A DNA stretch of 64,000 nucleotides from Phnomibacter ginsenosidimutans (GTDB taxonomy: Bacteria > Bacteroidota > Bacteroidia > Chitinophagales > Chitinophagaceae). Below, one piece after another: positions 1 to 8,965 of this stretch. Position 1 is the stretch's first letter. Every line of letters begins with the position of its first letter. Under the pieces are notes generated by a model that had not been told where the DNA came from, ran no database searches, and saw only the letters and a list, made by a program, of their open reading frames with translations. The DNA is taken from NCBI RefSeq assembly GCF_009740285.1, contig NZ_CP046566.1, positions 1,604,501 through 1,668,500 of the forward strand. The letters are read 5' to 3'. Position numbers and translations under genes: made by a program.

Positions 1-796
1 CGATGGGTAGCCAGGCAATCAGTCCGGCGTTTTTGATTTTGTCGTAATGGTAGGGGGTCTTCACTGTTCCCGTTCCTACAGAAATAATCAGCATGTCTTT
101 GGCGGATGGAAAGTCGGGTTTGTGTGCTGCCACTTCTTTACTAAACCGTATGGTGCGGGCCTCGCTGTAAGCTGCCAATGCCGGATTGTTTACAAACACG
201 CCGCCGTCTACCAATGTGTAATCAGCGCCTTGTTCTGAAGAAATTTTGGCCGGCTCAAAATAAGTGGGGGCTGCTGAGGTAGCCCGGCACACATCTTTCA
301 GTTTGTAGTTGTAAATCTTTTTGCCACCCCTGGCATCTACACTATTAAAAAAATGGGCCCGCCGGTTGCGTATGTCGTAAGCGGTAATGAGGCAGGGGCG
401 AAGCAGGTCGTCGAGTTCGGTGTCGCCAAAATATTCTGCCAGCAATTTTTCGATGTGCTTGCTCGGGTACATTTCATTAAACACCACATAGAGCTTGGCC
501 ACTTTCGACAAAAACTCCATTTGGAAAATGTCTTTGCCATTGTTGAGGTACAATTCAAGGGCGTCTTTTGCGGCAAACTTTGGCCGGTTATTGGCGCCGG
601 GGCAGAGGTAAATGCTGGTGAGAATACCTCCCGTACTGGTGCCTGCCACCAAATCTACAAAGTCGGCAATGCGGGCATCGGGGTTGTTGGTGCGCTGTTG
701 CAGCCGGTTTTCAATTTCAACCATAATGGTGGCCGGGATAATGCCCCTGATACCACCGCCATCCAACGAAAGAATCCGAATTTTTGTGCGGGCCAT
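1..796 (-). CDS. Patatin-like phospholipase (C-terminus cut by window edge)
   Basis: Patatin-family lipid acyl hydrolase, expected to cleave acyl chains from phospholipids or related lipids. The reading frame opens at the ATG at 796 (MARTKIRILSLDGGG) and stays open to base 1, so about 265 residues are visible and the end is missing. The family signature is complete: the oxyanion motif DGGGIRG near residue 12, the nucleophile elbow GTSTGG (Ser as GxSxG) near residue 52, and the DGG motif with the catalytic Asp about 30 residues after the CRATSAAPTYF segment. No signal peptide is visible, so it is probably cytosolic or peripherally membrane bound. It follows the CrtA-like gene on the same strand after 52 bases and may be the distal gene of that operon. 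Substrate cannot be told from sequence. Confidence 0.93.
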   Translation of the reverse strand, partial: MARTKIRILSLDGGGIRGIIPATIMVEIENRLQQRTNNPDARIADFVDLVAGTSTGGILTSIYLCPGANNRPKFAAKDALELYLNNGKDIFQMEFLSKVAKLYVVFNEMYPSKHIEKLLAEYFGDTELDDLLRPCLITAYDIRNRRAHFFNSVDARGGKKIYNYKLKDVCRATSAAPTYFEPAKISSEQGADYTLVDGGVFVNNPALAAYSEARTIRFSKEVAAHKPDFPSAKDMLIISVGTGTVKTPYHYDKIKNAGLIAWLPI

Positions 797-848
797 AGTG
801 TGTTTGTTTTCAGGTAAAATACACACTTGCCGCCGGGCATGCAATACC

Positions 849-1634
849 CTATTGGGCGGATAAATGATTGGCTGCCTGCCCCAGTTGATGTTCTATAGCG
901 GGCAATTCCCAGGTGCGAATGATGCGGAACCGGACAAACATTTCTTCGCTGTACCACTTTTCGGCGTAGGTTTTTTTAATCACTTCGCGGTGTTCATGCA
1001 TTTGGTAGGCAAATGCCTGCATGGCTTGCTTGCTCTCCCAAATGCTGAAAGTAGCCTGCTTTATGAACGGTACTTCGCCAATGCCGTAGCTGGTAATAAA
1101 GCCTGGGGCTCCTGCCATTTGCTGTGCTACCTGATCTACATGTTTCCAAAAAGCTTTGGCCTTGCTCAGCCGTATGGTGGCTCTCGTCATGACGGCTATC
1201 GGGCCTTCCCAATCGCCGGCTTTCCGCTCCAAAGAGCCAAATACTTCGCGGCCATTCCAAAGGCCATGGCCTTCTTTGGGTTCCAGTAAAAGAGCCTGCA
1301 CCTTACCGTTCCATAATGAAATGAGATCACTAATAATATCTCCCAAACACCTTCGCTGAAGTTTCTCCAGACTTATAGTTTCCTGTCTGTCAGCAATCCA
1401 TGATTCAGGAATCACCACCATAATGCTCCATTGTTTCCAATCGGGTACAATGTCAAAAGTGCCGTTTCTGCCACTGCCCATCAGTCGCCAAAAGGAAATT
1501 TTCTTGTTGAGCCAGAGCGGTAGCCGGAACAATGCCATGGAAAATAAGCCAGGAGAAGCACTCCTGTAGCGGATGATAAAAAGCACCGCCACGAGAGGTT
1601 CCTGTTGCTTATGACCGTTGGATGAGTTTTTCAA
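849..1634 (-). CDS. Spheroidene monooxygenase (CrtA)-like protein
   Basis: 261-residue protein resembling the CrtA family, haem-dependent oxygenases that introduce keto groups into carotenoids. Recognisable features are the N-terminal VLFIIRYRSASPGLFSMALF stretch, the central RATIRLSKAKAFWKHV segment, and the conserved block with GIGEVPFIKQATFSIWES followed by a WYSEEMFVRFRI segment near the C-terminus. Family members in Bacteroidota are mostly uncharacterised and often found away from carotenoid genes; no other carotenoid gene is visible here, so keto-carotenoid synthesis is only a guess. The start at 1634 overlaps the end of the FkbM gene by 26 bases, suggesting translational coupling within the S41-FkbM-CrtA run. 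The next Met (residue 33) would remove conserved sequence, so the first ATG is preferred. Confidence 0.75.
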   Translation of the reverse strand: MKNSSNGHKQQEPLVAVLFIIRYRSASPGLFSMALFRLPLWLNKKISFWRLMGSGRNGTFDIVPDWKQWSIMVVIPESWIADRQETISLEKLQRRCLGDIISDLISLWNGKVQALLLEPKEGHGLWNGREVFGSLERKAGDWEGPIAVMTRATIRLSKAKAFWKHVDQVAQQMAGAPGFITSYGIGEVPFIKQATFSIWESKQAMQAFAYQMHEHREVIKKTYAEKWYSEEMFVRFRIIRTWELPAIEHQLGQAANHLSAQ

Positions 1635-2379
1635 TAGATGAGATTTTACCGGCAGGAATACAAATCATGTCGCCGATGAGCTGCTGCTGCGCATCTGGAT
1701 AGGGAACCAGTTTGTCCTGCTGGACATAGAACAGCTGGTAGCCCATTTCGTTGAACATACGGTGCAAAATGAGTTTGTTCTCTCCGTCGGTTTCTACCTG
1801 AACAATAGGCTGATGGCTTTCAATCACAGAACGCATGGCGGGCAACACAGGTACTTCATAGCCTTCGATATCACATTTTAAGTAATGAATATCAGCGAGT
1901 TGTCCGAATAGTTTAGCAGGATGTTTGAGCTCCACTTCAAATATTTCTGGCGCTACCTGCTTCTCCGATTCGGTCAACACTTTCATAAGGCCATGGCGGT
2001 GCTGGTCGGCAAAGGGCAGGCCCATGCTGATGGTTCCTTCCTGTTCGCCCAGTGCATAGGGTAGCACCTGCACCTGGGGTAAATGACGGGTATTGGCCAG
2101 CAATATTTCTCTGTAGAGTTGAATGGGTTCAACGGAAAGTACCTTTCCTGTGCTGCCAACCAACCGGGCAAACTCAGTAGAGTAATAGCCGAGGTTGGCA
2201 CCTATATCAATCACTGTTTGGCCCGGGCCAATAAGGTGGCGTACAAAATAGTGAACCGTATAAGCCGGGTTATTCTTCAGCCATTGGCGTCGGAAGCTGA
2301 ACAAGAATATTCTGGAAGTGAGGCGGAGGTAAGCCTGCCGGCCCAACAATTGAATGAGGATGGCTTTCAGTTGTTTCAC
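1609..2379 (-). CDS. FkbM family SAM-dependent methyltransferase
   Basis: 256-residue methyltransferase of the FkbM family, which O-methylates sugars or small molecules. The SAM-binding motif I is VIDIGANLGYYS (about residue 56) with the acidic ribose-binding residue in SVEPIQLY, and the FkbM hallmark LKCDIEGYEVPVL lies near residue 170. The start is GTG at 2379, whose G is shared with the TAG stop of the S41 protease gene (TAGTG overlap), typical of tight translational coupling. A short hydrophobic N-terminus is present but not a clear signal peptide. Acceptor substrate is unknown; the protease upstream gives no hint. A second FkbM gene lies at 7158-7925 and is only distantly similar. Confidence 0.9.
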   Translation of the reverse strand: MKQLKAILIQLLGRQAYLRLTSRIFLFSFRRQWLKNNPAYTVHYFVRHLIGPGQTVIDIGANLGYYSTEFARLVGSTGKVLSVEPIQLYREILLANTRHLPQVQVLPYALGEQEGTISMGLPFADQHRHGLMKVLTESEKQVAPEIFEVELKHPAKLFGQLADIHYLKCDIEGYEVPVLPAMRSVIESHQPIVQVETDGENKLILHRMFNEMGYQLFYVQQDKLVPYPDAQQQLIGDMICIPAGKISSIEKLIQRS

Positions 2380-3962
2380 TATTTGCTGATTGATTTGAGG
2401 GTTTGCAATGCCTGCTGCAACAGTTTATCGGTAGGCTGCAGCGTTTCATAAAAGGCATTGTTTCGCCATTGGTAACGGGCCATATTTGCTTTGATAATCA
2501 ATAGAATATCATTTTTTACTGAAACCGATACTTCCGGTATTTTTACGCTGTCTTGTTGAAGTTGAGTGGCGTACATGTCCCAGGTATTGGCTGGTAACTG
2601 ATACTGTTTGATGAAGTCTGATGGCGTTTTGTATTGCGTCAGGCTGCCCTTCATTTGCTGAAACAAGCGGAAGCTGAAATCACCAATGCGGTTGCCGCTG
2701 AAGAGGGGCAGACTGCCTTGTGGTACCCTGCTACTGTCGAAAGCCACGATAATGTCGGGGGTGATGCCACCGCCACCGTACACCTTTTTACCTGCCCGGG
2801 TTGTATAAACTTCCTTGCTTTTTTGCAGGCTGCTGTCGTCTTTGGCAGGATTTCTTTCCAGCACTTCATGCTGATAATCGTTGCGGCTGCCGTTGTATGG
2901 CTTTTGAATACTGCGGCCGGAAGGCGTGTAGTACCGTGCCACGGTAATGCGGACAGCGCCTCCGTTGGCCGGATCGTATTGCTCCTGTACCAGGCCTTTG
3001 CCAAAACTGCGCCGTCCAATGATGGTGCCGCGGTCATTGTCTTGCAGGGCGCCAGCCAACACTTCACTGGCACTGGCGCTGAACTCATCGATAAGTACCA
3101 CCAGTGGTTCTTTTTCAAAAATGCCGGGCTTTGTGCTTTGAATTTCTTTGTTTTTGACATGGGAGCCACGGGTGCTCACAATAGAAAGTCCGTCGGGAAG
3201 GAACTCGTCGGCAATGTTGGTCGCTTCGGTAAGGATGCCACCGGTGTTGCCCCGCAAATCGAGAATCATCTTTTTCATGCCCTTTGCTTGCAGGCCTGTG
3301 GCTGCATCCATGAACTCTTTATAAGTGGTTTCGCTAAACTTATTGAGCTTGATGTAGCCAACGCCGGGTTCAGCCATGTAGGCTGCTTCAACTGAAGGCA
3401 GCGGTACATTGCCGCGGGTAATGGTATAGGTTTGGGTTTTACCATCCCGCAATGCAGTTACTTCTACTTTGGTGTTATAATCACCACGAAGCAATTTTCG
3501 CAACTCACTGCCTTTCAATTTATTGCCAGCTATTACTTTGTCGTATACTTTAATAATTCTGTCGCCGGTTTTGAGGCCTGCTTTGGCACTTGGTCCGTTT
3601 TCCACCACATACACCACATTCATGGTGTCGTTAATCATCTGGTATTCTACACCAATACCGCTAAAGCCACCTTCGAGGTCGGCGTTGGCTTCTGCCAGCT
3701 CTTGGGCAGGAATGAAAACGGTATGCGGATCGAGATGGTTGAGCATGGCCTGAATGCCATCGGCCTCCATGGAATCGAGACTTACCGAATCGACATATTT
3801 ATACTGAACCAAGTCGAGCACCTGCTGAATGGCCGACCGGTTTTTGTTGCTACTGCTGTTGCGGCCACTACTGCCCGCCAGTTGGAAGCCCGCTAATATG
3901 CCCAGTGCCAATGCCAGCCCGATAAACAAGGGTAGCCAAACCTGCAGTTTTCTATTTTCCAT
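2379..3962 (-). CDS. S41 family C-terminal processing peptidase (CtpA/Prc type)
   Basis: 527-residue tail-specific serine protease of the cell envelope. Residues 8-30 form a hydrophobic signal/anchor (WLPLFIGLALALGILAGF), followed by a linker, a PDZ domain at about 100-190 (GIGVEYQM, GPSAKAGLKTGDRI) that binds the C-terminal tail of substrates, and the S41 catalytic core. The catalytic dyad is visible: Ser near 297 in the FSASASEVLAG motif and Lys near 322 in RRSFGKGLVQ, 25 residues apart as usual. Length is normal for the family. It is the first gene of a minus-strand run with an FkbM methyltransferase and the CrtA-like gene, and it is divergent from the glycosyltransferase-like gene. A role in trimming periplasmic or outer-membrane proteins is inferred from the family. 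Confidence 0.95.
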   Translation of the reverse strand: MENRKLQVWLPLFIGLALALGILAGFQLAGSSGRNSSSNKNRSAIQQVLDLVQYKYVDSVSLDSMEADGIQAMLNHLDPHTVFIPAQELAEANADLEGGFSGIGVEYQMINDTMNVVYVVENGPSAKAGLKTGDRIIKVYDKVIAGNKLKGSELRKLLRGDYNTKVEVTALRDGKTQTYTITRGNVPLPSVEAAYMAEPGVGYIKLNKFSETTYKEFMDAATGLQAKGMKKMILDLRGNTGGILTEATNIADEFLPDGLSIVSTRGSHVKNKEIQSTKPGIFEKEPLVVLIDEFSASASEVLAGALQDNDRGTIIGRRSFGKGLVQEQYDPANGGAVRITVARYYTPSGRSIQKPYNGSRNDYQHEVLERNPAKDDSSLQKSKEVYTTRAGKKVYGGGGITPDIIVAFDSSRVPQGSLPLFSGNRIGDFSFRLFQQMKGSLTQYKTPSDFIKQYQLPANTWDMYATQLQQDSVKIPEVSVSVKNDILLIIKANMARYQWRNNAFYETLQPTDKLLQQALQTLKSISK

Positions 3963-3976
3963 TATATGTTGCCCTG

Positions 3977-3984
3977 TACTTTTG
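3977..3984 (+). promoter_or_regulatory. Bacteroidota -7 promoter box (TAnnTTTG)
   Basis: TACTTTTG lies 61 bases before the ATG at 4046 in the divergent gap between the S41 protease and the glycosyltransferase-like gene. It matches the TAnnTTTG box known from Bacteroidota; a clear TTTG at -33 is absent (TTTTCC instead). Confidence 0.5.
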
Positions 3985-4045
3985 ACCAGCGAAAGTACAA
4001 GTTGCAGGCTAATGCCATTTGTACAAAAAGCCCAATGTGCAAAGC

Positions 4046-5325
4046 ATGGATAAAAAGAAGGCCAGAATACTCATTATAGCCGAAGAATTGGAATACGACC
4101 GCACCAGTTGCGGACTCCTCAATACGAAAATGACCGAAGTGCTCAGCCAGCATTTTGCTGTACACCTGCTGGTGGGTGGCAGGGTGGGCCAGCCCATATT
4201 TGAACTGCCATTAGCATCAATAGAACAGGTAAAGTTGCAGCAACCAACCGGCTGGAAACTGTTGGGAAAAGTTCCGCTTTTACGTAGCCTGCCCGAAAAG
4301 CTGACCGGATTTAACCATGCTTCTTATTACAAATTGCAGCAGTGGACGAAAGCCATTAAGCATAAACTGGCGAAGGATTCTTACGATTTGGTATTGCTCT
4401 TGGGCAGTGGTATGGGCTGGTATGCTCACATGGCATTCAGCAATTTGCTGCCTTATGCCGGCAAATTTGTCATGTCCATTCATGATCCGTTTCCCATGGC
4501 CATACTGCCAGAGCCTTACAATGTACCCATCGACAATGGCCAGCGGCAACTGATGAAACGCTTCAATCATTTGGTGGAGCAAGCTGCCGGTTGCTATGCG
4601 CCATCACAGCGGTTGATAGAACATTTGAACCCTGCTTACCCGGCATTGGCCAGCAAAGCAGTGGTAGTACCGCATTTGGCGCATCAGCTGCCCTTTTTAC
4701 TGCAGCCTGCCAGCCCGCCTGCCGAAAAGCAAGTTGCTTTGTTGACGAAAATTCAACCATTGCACAGCAGTACACATTTTTGCTGGTACACATGGGTACT
4801 TTGCTGGAAGGGCGTTCGCCCGGCTATTTTATCAGGGCCATGCTGCAATTTTTAGAAGCACATCCTGAAGCAGAAGCGCATACTCAGGTGGTGTTTATTG
4901 GTCAGGTGCACCCCAAGTTGCTGCCCGAATTTGACCCTGCGGCGAATCACAAAAATTTTATTATTGAAAACAATACCCGCTTAACCTACGGCCAGGCGCT
5001 GGTTTTGCAAAAAGCTGCTGCTGCCAACCTCGTAATTGAATCAGCTACATACCATTCTCCTCAACTTTTTGGTAAGTTTGCTGATGCGGTGATGGCCGAT
5101 AAACCGATACTTTGTATTGGCCCGGCTACTTCCGAAGCAAGGCGGGTAGTGGGCAATGATTATCCCTATCAGGCAACCAATGGCAACGAGGAAGAAATAC
5201 GGTTGATGATTGAGACCTTGTACCGGAACTGGCGGGAGCAACCCAACCAAACACTGCAACGCCCCGATTTACAGCATGCATTTCACCCACAACGATTGGT
5301 GGATGCCATTAACTCCTGGCTGTAG
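4046..5325 (+). CDS. Glycosyltransferase-like protein, frameshifted at 4748-4751
   Basis: About 426 residues once one base is restored. The N-terminal half (MDKKKARILIIAEELEYD) has a Rossmann-like start and an SIHDPFPMAI segment with VVVPHLAHQLPF, and the C-terminal half has VVFIGQVHPKLL, VIESATYHSPQLFGKFADAV and DKPILCIGP, which resemble the nucleotide-sugar side of GT-B glycosyltransferases. The frame breaks at the A4 run 4748-4751: adding one A reads LLTKNSTIAQQYTFLLVHMG without a gap. The ATG at 4046 is preferred over a TTG at 4019. It precedes the BadF-type kinase by 33 bases and may be co-transcribed with it. Acceptor and donor are unknown, and membership of a precise GT family is uncertain. 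Confidence 0.72.
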
Positions 5326-5358
5326 TCGACATTCACCCAGGGAGTTATTACTACCAAC

Positions 5359-6198
5359 ATGATACAATTGATTGCGGATAGCGGCGCCACCAAAACCACC
5401 TGGAGTTTGATTGGCGGAGCCCGTACGAAAACCGTCAGTACTGCCGGTATTAGTCCGTATTTTTTTACTGCAGCCGATATTACGGCACTGTTGCAAAAAG
5501 ATTTACTGCCCAAGCTGAAAGATGCTCAGGTTGAAGCCATTCATTTTTATGGTACTGGTTGCGCCACGAAAGAAAACCAACAGCTGGTAAAAGCAGGATT
5601 GAAAGGCGCTTTTAAAGGCGTAAAAAAGATTAGTGTAGAAAGTGATTTAACCGCGGCAGCCAGAGCTCTTTGCGGTCACGATAAAGGCATTGCCTGCATA
5701 TTGGGAACCGGCAGCAACAGCTGTGTGTACAACGGCAAAAAAATCGTTCGAAACAACCCCGCACCAGGGTTTATACTTGGCGATGAAGGAAGCGGTGCAT
5801 ACCTCGGTAAAAAAACCGTGCAGTATTTCATTTATCAAACTTTTGATGAAGAACTGCAGCATCGCTTTCAGCTAAAATTCAATACGCATTATCGGGAGAT
5901 ATTGCAGCATGTATACAAAGAACCATGGCCAAACCGTTACCTGGCTTCTTTTACACCCTTTCTCAGCGAAAACCGCGGCCACTACATGGTAGAAAATATC
6001 ATAGAAGATGGCCTGAGTGATTTCATCACCACCCATTTGTACAAGTATCCGGAAACCTGGAAGTATCCCATCCATTTTGTGGGCAGTGTTGCCTGGCATT
6101 TTAAAGATGTACTCAAAGACCTGTGCAGCAGTTTTGAACTGAGCATGGGGCAGGTATTGCAGTCGCCCATGCCAGGTCTTATCCGTTATCATCAATAG
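5359..6198 (+). CDS. BadF/BadG-type ATPase, N-acetyl-amino-sugar kinase (MurK-like)
   Basis: 279-residue ASKHA-fold kinase. The phosphate-1 loop is IADSGATKTTW at the N-terminus, the phosphate-2 region is IACILGTGSNSCVYNG (about residue 113), and PGFILGDEGSGAYLGKK follows near 135; this set is the hallmark of GlcNAc kinases of the BadF/BcrA family. It lies 33 bases before murQ on the same strand. In other bacteria the same pair, MurK plus MurQ, phosphorylates MurNAc (and GlcNAc) and then cleaves the lactyl ether, so a MurNAc/GlcNAc kinase is the best inference here. No membrane segment is present; the enzyme is cytosolic. No transporter such as MurT is seen next to it. Confidence 0.85.
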   Translation: MIQLIADSGATKTTWSLIGGARTKTVSTAGISPYFFTAADITALLQKDLLPKLKDAQVEAIHFYGTGCATKENQQLVKAGLKGAFKGVKKISVESDLTAAARALCGHDKGIACILGTGSNSCVYNGKKIVRNNPAPGFILGDEGSGAYLGKKTVQYFIYQTFDEELQHRFQLKFNTHYREILQHVYKEPWPNRYLASFTPFLSENRGHYMVENIIEDGLSDFITTHLYKYPETWKYPIHFVGSVAWHFKDVLKDLCSSFELSMGQVLQSPMPGLIRYHQ

Positions 6199-6231
6199 CT
6201 TTACGTTCGGTTTTATATTTCAATACATCTC

Positions 6232-7050
6232 ATGTCAGAATTTACAAGAGTAACAGAGCAACCTTCCCGCTACCGCCATTTGGAAAAAATGTCGGTGCAC
6301 GAAATACTCACCAATATCAATCAGGAAGATAAACTGGTGCCGCTGGCAGTGGAAGCCGCTTTGCCATCCATTGAGGCGTTGGTAGAAGCCATAGCAGATA
6401 AAATGCTGAGCGGTGGCCGTTTGTTTTACATAGGCGCCGGTACCAGCGGCCGCTTGGGCGTGGTAGATGCCAGTGAGTGCCCGCCTACTTACGGTGTACC
6501 ACACGGATTGGTCATTGGCCTTATAGCTGGTGGCGATGATGCCATGTTTAAAGCCGTAGAATTTGCCGAAGACAGCAAAGAAGAAGGCTGGAAAGATTTG
6601 GAAAAACATTTTGTAAGTGATAAAGATGTGGTGGTGGGCATTGCCGCCAGCGGCACCACGCCTTATGTAATTGAAGCCTTGCGGGAATGTCGCCATCGTG
6701 GCATTATTACCGGCAGCATTACATGCAACCCCAATGCACCGGTGAGTAAGGAAGCCGACTTTCCCATTGAAGTGGTAGTAGGCCCCGAGTTTGTAACCGG
6801 TAGTACCCGCATGAAAAGTGGTACAGCACAAAAGCTGGTGCTCAATATGATTAGCACCAGTGTGATGATACAACTGGGCAGGGTAGAAGACAACAAAATG
6901 GTGAACATGCAGCTCAGCAATGAAAAACTCGTAGACCGTGGCGTAAAAATGCTGATGGAAAAAACCGGTGAAGCTGATTATGAACAAGCCAAATCGCTAC
7001 TGCTGAAATACGGCAGCGTTAAAGCCGCCATGGAGCAAACGGTGAAATAA
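6232..7050 (+). CDS. murQ: N-acetylmuramic acid 6-phosphate etherase
   Basis: 272-residue MurQ, a SIS-domain lyase that removes D-lactate from MurNAc-6-phosphate to give GlcNAc-6-phosphate in cell-wall recycling. Diagnostic stretches are TEQPSRY at the start, GGRLFYIGAGTSGRLGVVDA with the SIS phosphosugar loop, ASECPPTYG, IAASGTTPYVIEAL and FVTGSTRMKSGTAQKLVLNM. The length is slightly shorter than the E. coli enzyme (about 298) and matches the Bacteroidota form. The start ATG at 6232 follows the kinase stop by 33 bases, so the two genes form a short operon ending at the hairpin at 7074-7127. Confidence 0.97.
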   Translation: MSEFTRVTEQPSRYRHLEKMSVHEILTNINQEDKLVPLAVEAALPSIEALVEAIADKMLSGGRLFYIGAGTSGRLGVVDASECPPTYGVPHGLVIGLIAGGDDAMFKAVEFAEDSKEEGWKDLEKHFVSDKDVVVGIAASGTTPYVIEALRECRHRGIITGSITCNPNAPVSKEADFPIEVVVGPEFVTGSTRMKSGTAQKLVLNMISTSVMIQLGRVEDNKMVNMQLSNEKLVDRGVKMLMEKTGEADYEQAKSLLLKYGSVKAAMEQTVK

Positions 7051-7073
7051 TTTCGCTGCAATTGATTTTACAG

Positions 7074-7127
7074 ATCTGTGCATTCGTGGCTAAAAAAATC
7101 ATGGCCGCAAATGCACAGATTTTTTTG
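7074..7127 (+). terminator. Hairpin with T-run after murQ
   Basis: ATCTGTGCATT (7074-7084) pairs perfectly with AATGCACAGAT (7110-7120), an inner GTGGC/GCCGC extension lengthens the stem, and a T-run follows. It sits 23 bases after the murQ stop and before the convergent FkbM gene. Confidence 0.7.
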
Positions 7128-7157
7128 AAGCGATGTAATGAAGATTGCTGGCGACTC

Positions 7158-7925
7158 TTATGCTGTGTGGTACGGATCGAACATGTGCACCAAATCTTCG
7201 TTGTAAAACAACAGGCATTCCCGCAAGGGTTCCATCGAGAAATTGTACTGACTCATCACTTTGAAAAACGCCTTCGATGTATCGCGGATGCGGCGGTCGT
7301 GTAGCTCTACCGCAATGAATTTGGTGCGGGGCAGCCATTCTTCCGGGTTGTTTTCAATCACGTGTTTTTCGGAGCCTTCAATATCCAGTTTTAGCAGGTC
7401 AATCGTTGCCCAGTTTTTCAGGGCCATAATTTCCGGAATGGAATAGGCTTTCATAGCGCCGGGTGTTGCTGCAGGCACTTCGGCTACTTCAAACGACGTA
7501 TGGCCGCGGCCTTTGTCTACCAGTTGCAAATGCGCCGGATAGCCCCAAAGCCCGCCCTTTAATGCGGTGATTTGCGGGTAGGCTTGGGTATTCTTTTGCA
7601 AGTATGGATAGTTGTAGTCGGATGGTTCGATGCTCACAATTTCGGCCTGCGGATAGCGGTTGGCAAAATAGACAGCGGCCAAGCCAATATTACCACCGGC
7701 ATCGAGTATGGTTAGTGGTTGATGGGGCAATCTGAACTTGTAATCCTGTGCCACCAAAATGAAATCAAAACCATCATAATCGTCTTTGTACGATCGAAAA
7801 TGAATGGGGTGTTTGTACTGATCAATTTTCAGTGTGGTAAACTGATCTCGTTCTGCCTTCCACATTACCCGCAAAGCATTTTTCCACCCGAGGTGATAAC
7901 GAAGTCTGAAAAATGATGTACGCAT
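7158..7925 (-). CDS. FkbM family SAM-dependent methyltransferase
   Basis: 255-residue FkbM-type methyltransferase. Motif I is ILDAGGNIGLAAVYFA near residue 73, the acidic SAM-ribose residue is in IVSIEPSDYN, and the FkbM signature DLLKLDIEGSEKHVIEN is near residue 175. An N-terminal basic extension (RLRYHLGWKNALRVMWKAE) precedes the fold. It is 32 bases downstream of the sterol-desaturase-like gene on the same strand, so both may be expressed together, which could mean modification of a lipid or glycolipid; this is inference only. The start ATG at 7925 is the first in frame. Confidence 0.9.
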   Translation of the reverse strand: MRTSFFRLRYHLGWKNALRVMWKAERDQFTTLKIDQYKHPIHFRSYKDDYDGFDFILVAQDYKFRLPHQPLTILDAGGNIGLAAVYFANRYPQAEIVSIEPSDYNYPYLQKNTQAYPQITALKGGLWGYPAHLQLVDKGRGHTSFEVAEVPAATPGAMKAYSIPEIMALKNWATIDLLKLDIEGSEKHVIENNPEEWLPRTKFIAVELHDRRIRDTSKAFFKVMSQYNFSMEPLRECLLFYNEDLVHMFDPYHTA

Positions 7926-7957
7926 GAAAGTCAGATTTAAATAGGGTAGGAAGAAGG

Positions 7958-8869
7958 TTAGTTGTTATCTGGCTGCCATTGCCCTTTTGCTTCCAGTTGT
8001 CGCAGTTCATCGCTGGTGTGGCGGCTACCATCGTGGCTCCAGCCGGGCGGTGCCAGCAGGTATTTCAGTTTGGTAAAGAATGGTACTGGTTTCTGCAAGT
8101 CTTCGGCAATAGCCTGCCACTCATGCGTAACCACAGTCAGCGCATTGCGTTCGGGTTGCTTGCTGGTTAGTCCGTAGCGGATGGGCTGATACTTTTGCTC
8201 ATCCAGCTCCGCCTGAAAAGTGCCAAAGAGTTTGTCCCACACAATCAGGAACATGCCCATGTTTTTATCGAGATACAAAGCATTGCTGGCATGGTGCACC
8301 CGGTGGTGCGATGGTGTAACCAGCACATACTCGGCCCAGCCCATTTTGCTGATGAACTGCGTATGTACCAATATGCCCCAGATTTGCGTAGCCGAAAACA
8401 TGATGAGAATATCCGTTGGGTTAAAGCCAAACAACGCCAGCGGAATAAAGAACACAAAACGATACAATGGCTGCAACACCGAACTGCGGAAGCCAACGGT
8501 AAAGTTGAACAACTCAGAAGAATGATGGGTAACATGCACGGCCCAAAACAGGCGAACCGTATGCTCCAACCGATGCAGCCAGTAAAAAATAAAATCTTCG
8601 GCTATGAGCAGCACCAGCCAGTACACCCAAGGATTGCTGATTTGGCCCAAGCGGTGGTTGAACATATACACCAGCACCAGCAGGTACACACTGCGAAACA
8701 GTACATCAATACCGGCGTTGAGCAACATCATGTACGCATTGGTCAGTGTGTCTTTTACGCTGTACACCGGTTTGTGGCGGTAATTGCTCAGCAGTATTTC
8801 GCCCAAAATAATGAGCACATACAGTGGCGTTGAAACAAGAATGAGTAGATTTTCCCAATAGCTAACCAT
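7958..8869 (-). CDS. Sterol desaturase / fatty acid hydroxylase superfamily membrane protein
   Basis: About 303-residue integral membrane di-iron enzyme. Four or so hydrophobic segments occupy the first 160 residues, and the histidine clusters that bind the two irons are visible: HRLEHT, HVTHHSSE and HRVHHAS. The family hydroxylates or desaturates lipids at the membrane. The ATG at 8869 (MVSYWENLLILV) is preferred; a TTG at 8881 would add four residues. The gene is divergent from the esterase at 8966 with about 95 bases between starts and is followed at 32 bases by an FkbM methyltransferase. The substrate (a sterol-like, hopanoid, carotenoid or fatty acyl lipid) cannot be deduced. Confidence 0.9.
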   Translation of the reverse strand: MVSYWENLLILVSTPLYVLIILGEILLSNYRHKPVYSVKDTLTNAYMMLLNAGIDVLFRSVYLLVLVYMFNHRLGQISNPWVYWLVLLIAEDFIFYWLHRLEHTVRLFWAVHVTHHSSELFNFTVGFRSSVLQPLYRFVFFIPLALFGFNPTDILIMFSATQIWGILVHTQFISKMGWAEYVLVTPSHHRVHHASNALYLDKNMGMFLIVWDKLFGTFQAELDEQKYQPIRYGLTSKQPERNALTVVTHEWQAIAEDLQKPVPFFTKLKYLLAPPGWSHDGSRHTSDELRQLEAKGQWQPDNN

Positions 8870-8952
8870 AGACGGCGGCAAAGATAACGGCCACAGCCTT
8901 GCGATTTTGGCGATGGCTGTAGCAATTTATCTGTGCTTTTCCGCATTCCCCC

Positions 8953-8960
8953 TACTTTTG
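8953..8960 (+). promoter_or_regulatory. -7 promoter box giving a nearly leaderless transcript
   Basis: TACTTTTG ends 5 bases before the ATG at 8966. If used, transcription would begin at or next to the start codon of the esterase. Confidence 0.5.
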
Positions 8961-8965
8961 AAACC

